A stretch of 47,544 nucleotides of DNA from Candidatus Nutricula glyptotermitis (lineage in GTDB: Bacteria > Actinomycetota > Actinomycetes > Actinomycetales > Bifidobacteriaceae). Below are positions 45,940 through 47,544 of the stretch, piece by piece. Every line of letters starts with the position of its first letter. Within the stretch, counting starts at the first letter, position 1. The translations under genes and the position numbers were made by a program. The stretch covers positions 1 through 47,544 of the forward strand of contig JAISFQ010000149.1 in the NCBI GenBank assembly GCA_031263495.1. Direction: 5' to 3'. Under the pieces are notes generated by a model that worked only from the letters and a program-made list of their open reading frames with translations, ran no database searches and had not been told where the DNA came from.

Positions 45940-46027
45940 TTTTGCCTTCCATCTCATACACTGCACATATAATAGTATACACTCTTAAGTTGAAAAATAC
46001 CTTAAAAAATGCCATCACTTTTACAAT

Positions 46028-46483
46028 TCACGTCGCTTCGCTTGGTGGCGGAATTTGACACCAACGTAACGCTATAAGACTAGATACGTAAAGTAATAGC
46101 GAGAAAAGCAAAGTGACTAGGTCTTTTGTAAAGATATGCGCTACGAATTCATATTGCAGTAAATCCAAAAAAGTCAAAGTTTCACCGATGTAATAGCCTG
46201 CAAGCACGACGGAAACAATTTTCGCAGCACTCGCGATTAGAAAAGTTCGAGATGCAGAAATGCCTGTCAATTTCGGATTTTTGCCTTTCAGAAACTGCCT
46301 AACTGTGTATCCACGATAAAGTACAAAGGCACTTGCGAGAGTTAGAAATGCATAGACATGCAGATTAGAGTTGATGGGGAAAATGTTAAGGTTGCGAAAT
46401 GAGAGCGTGATTACAAAACCAAGCGCGACTCCGACCGCAAATTGCTTCAAAAACGTCAAAAACGCATGTAATTTGGAGTCCAC
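46028..46483 (-). CDS. DUF3180 family membrane protein
   Basis: A 151-residue protein with four predicted helices (about 12-32, 42-60, 84-103, 117-145). It resembles the actinobacterial DUF3180 family in the middle (ASRTFLIASAAKIVSVVLAG) and in the ending RWCQIPPPSE. The function of the family is not known. GTG at 46483 starts 4 bp after the stop of the SepIVA-like gene, so the two are cotranscribed. Confidence 0.75.
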   Translation of the reverse strand: MDSKLHAFLTFLKQFAVGVALGFVITLSFRNLNIFPINSNLHVYAFLTLASAFVLYRGYTVRQFLKGKNPKLTGISASRTFLIASAAKIVSVVLAGYYIGETLTFLDLLQYEFVAHIFTKDLVTLLFSLLLYVSSLIALRWCQIPPPSEAT

Positions 46484-46487
46484 GAGG

Positions 46488-47195
46488 CTACTCTTCGTCT
46501 ACTTCTTGCGCTTCCTCTCTTTCAAGCGCACGATTTTTAAGCTCTACTCTACTATTATTAGCGACTTTTACTGAATGCTCAATGTTATTTTGGATAATGT
46601 TAATGTCTTCAAGTAGCGATTTTAAGACTTTGTTCGCATATCTTTCAGCACCATGCACAAGTTTATCCGCCCTGGTTTTGGCATCTTTTACTATTAAATC
46701 GGCGGCATTTTCAGCATCCGAAGTCACTTTACTAGCGCGTTTTTTCGCTTCTTTAACGACATTTTCCTTCTCAGCAGCCTGTTCAGCGTTTTTTCTGCCT
46801 TTTTCAATAATCTTCCCCGCTTCCACTTTCGCATCATCTAGCGTATCGCGTGAAACTTTCAGAATCTGATCTGCATTAGCGAGTTGAGCAGGCAATTCGT
46901 TCTTAATGCCATTGAGCAAATTCATTACTTCATCGCGATTCAACTTCACAGTATCTTGCGAAAACATAGTCGTGACTGCTTCATTCACGAGTTCTATCAA
47001 TTGGTCAAGCAACTCGATTACCGATGCCGAATTGCTAGTAACTTCTGTCACAGCCTCACTGACCAGCGCATACGGCTGAATTTCCGGTAGCATCTCTTGC
47101 TCATCCGAATCTGGCTTCAAGTAAATATCGTCGCCATACGACATATCCTCATCGGCACGAAAGCCATAGACCACATCTTCGTTGTCACTTTTCAT
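46488..47195 (-). CDS. SepIVA/DivIVA-like coiled-coil protein
   Basis: A 235-residue soluble protein. An acidic N-terminus (1-40) is followed by an almost entirely helical, charged region. The segment about 120-195 (VEAGKIIEKGRKNAEQAAEK, then KRASKVTSDAENAADLIVKD) has the ATP-synthase-b-like heptad pattern of SepIVA and DivIVA proteins. These help place septum or polar growth in actinobacteria. ATG at 47195 with GGAGATA upstream is preferred to the GTG one codon earlier. A TACAAT -10 sits about 45 nt upstream next to a heptamer array. Assignment to SepIVA rather than another DivIVA relative is tentative. Confidence 0.7.
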   Translation of the reverse strand: MKSDNEDVVYGFRADEDMSYGDDIYLKPDSDEQEMLPEIQPYALVSEAVTEVTSNSASVIELLDQLIELVNEAVTTMFSQDTVKLNRDEVMNLLNGIKNELPAQLANADQILKVSRDTLDDAKVEAGKIIEKGRKNAEQAAEKENVVKEAKKRASKVTSDAENAADLIVKDAKTRADKLVHGAERYANKVLKSLLEDINIIQNNIEHSVKVANNSRVELKNRALEREEAQEVDEE

Positions 47196-47269
47196 CACTA
47201 TCTCCTTTAGAATTTAAAAACCTCGTCATATATATTGTAGCACAATTTTGGTAATGAGTAGTTAATAAT

Positions 47270-47388
47270 GAGTAAGGAGTAATGAGTAAGGAGTAATGAG
47301 TAAGGAATAATGAGTAATGAGTAAGGAGTAATGAGTAAGGAATAATGAGTAATTAGTAATGAGTAAGGAGTAATGAGTAAGGAATAAT
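47270..47388. repeat. Heptanucleotide array, 17 units
   Basis: Units GAGTAAG, GAGTAAT, GAATAAT and TAGTAAT run without indels for 119 bp, upstream of the SepIVA-like gene. Confidence 0.9.
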
Positions 47389-47435
47389 TGGGAATCGGAA
47401 TTCGCCCCACCTACAACTCAGCGTTAAAATAGGGA

Positions 47436-47505
47436 GCAAATTGCTAAGCATCTGGAACGAAGCGGTATTATAATACCGCGAGTGAACAGATGCAACGCAA
47501 TTTGC
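47436..47505. repeat. Symmetric three-tier cruciform
   Basis: Three nested perfect pairings share one centre: GCAAATTGC (47436-47444) with GCAATTTGC (47497-47505), GCATCTG with CAGATGC, and the central palindrome GCGGTATTATAATACCGC (47462-47479). The internal loops are symmetric, 3 by 3 and 7 by 7, and the two 7-nt loops are alike (GAACGAA and GAGTGAA). No gene is visible from 47389 to the end of the window. Confidence 0.75.
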
Positions 47506-47544
47506 CCATATTTTTAGATAATATGTCAAATTAAATATTTAAAA

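Noticed and set aside
47207-47410. A frame encoding repeated LLITPYSLLITHYS
   Set aside because: It is the antisense of the heptamer array; a 7-bp unit without stops on that strand gives such frames at every array.

Overview
The window is AT-rich chromosomal DNA, most likely from a low-GC actinobacterium related to Bifidobacteriaceae. The signs are a SepIVA/DivIVA-type coiled-coil protein next to a DUF3180 membrane protein, the long actinobacterial class II aldolase, Ala at the GyrA position equivalent to Ser83, and a surface protein with SLH-like repeats built on VNRGSMAEFL motifs. The lineage is an inference from family features; no database was searched. A host-restricted relative would fit the low GC and the heavy load of intergenic repeats.

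Layout. 1-1.8 kb: tRNA-Ile and a convergent SufS-type cysteine desulfurase. 1.8-8 kb: gltB-gltD (glutamate synthase). 8-9.1 kb: dense repeats. 9.1-12.8 kb: a 1230-residue surface protein. 12.9-13.8 kb: tRNA-Ser with a broken duplicate, then structured repeats. 14-16.6 kb: fructose-bisphosphate aldolase, a small two-helix membrane protein and XerD. 16.7-19 kb: an ABC exporter ATPase and its FtsX-type permease. 19-19.7 kb: repeats. 19.7-25.3 kb: a dipeptide-type importer (binding lipoprotein, two permeases, fused double ATPase). 25.3-26.1 kb: a 28-bp palindrome and repeats. 26.1-29.5 kb: gatC-gatA-gatB. 29.8-36.4 kb: gyrB-gyrA-nadE. 36.9-40.4 kb: a second peptide/solute importer without ATPase. 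40.9-44 kb: PTS IIB-IIC and a MupG-family phosphosugar hydrolase. 44.3-47.2 kb: SepIVA-like protein, DUF3180 protein, a 41-residue small ORF and an LCP cell-wall ligase.

The genes are mostly ordinary metabolism, transport, topology and envelope functions. The unusual part is the intergenic DNA. Almost every gap longer than about 300 bp is filled with a few families of modular repeats: (A) clusters of hairpins of about 300 bp; (B) GAATTCCGCA/TGCGGAATC palindromic elements, about nine loci; (C) about 110-bp elements with TTGTCATCTAG ends; (D) a 27-bp GGGTCAAAYGC hairpin; and (H) heptanucleotide GAGTAAK arrays. Copies differ in sequence at positions that pair with one another, so the hairpins survive while the bases change. 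The most striking case is a pair of homologous elements in inverted orientation on either side of the surface-protein gene. They share flanks and an internal block but carry completely different long self-complementary arms. Two transporter genes also carry G9 and G8 tracts that could switch reading frame.
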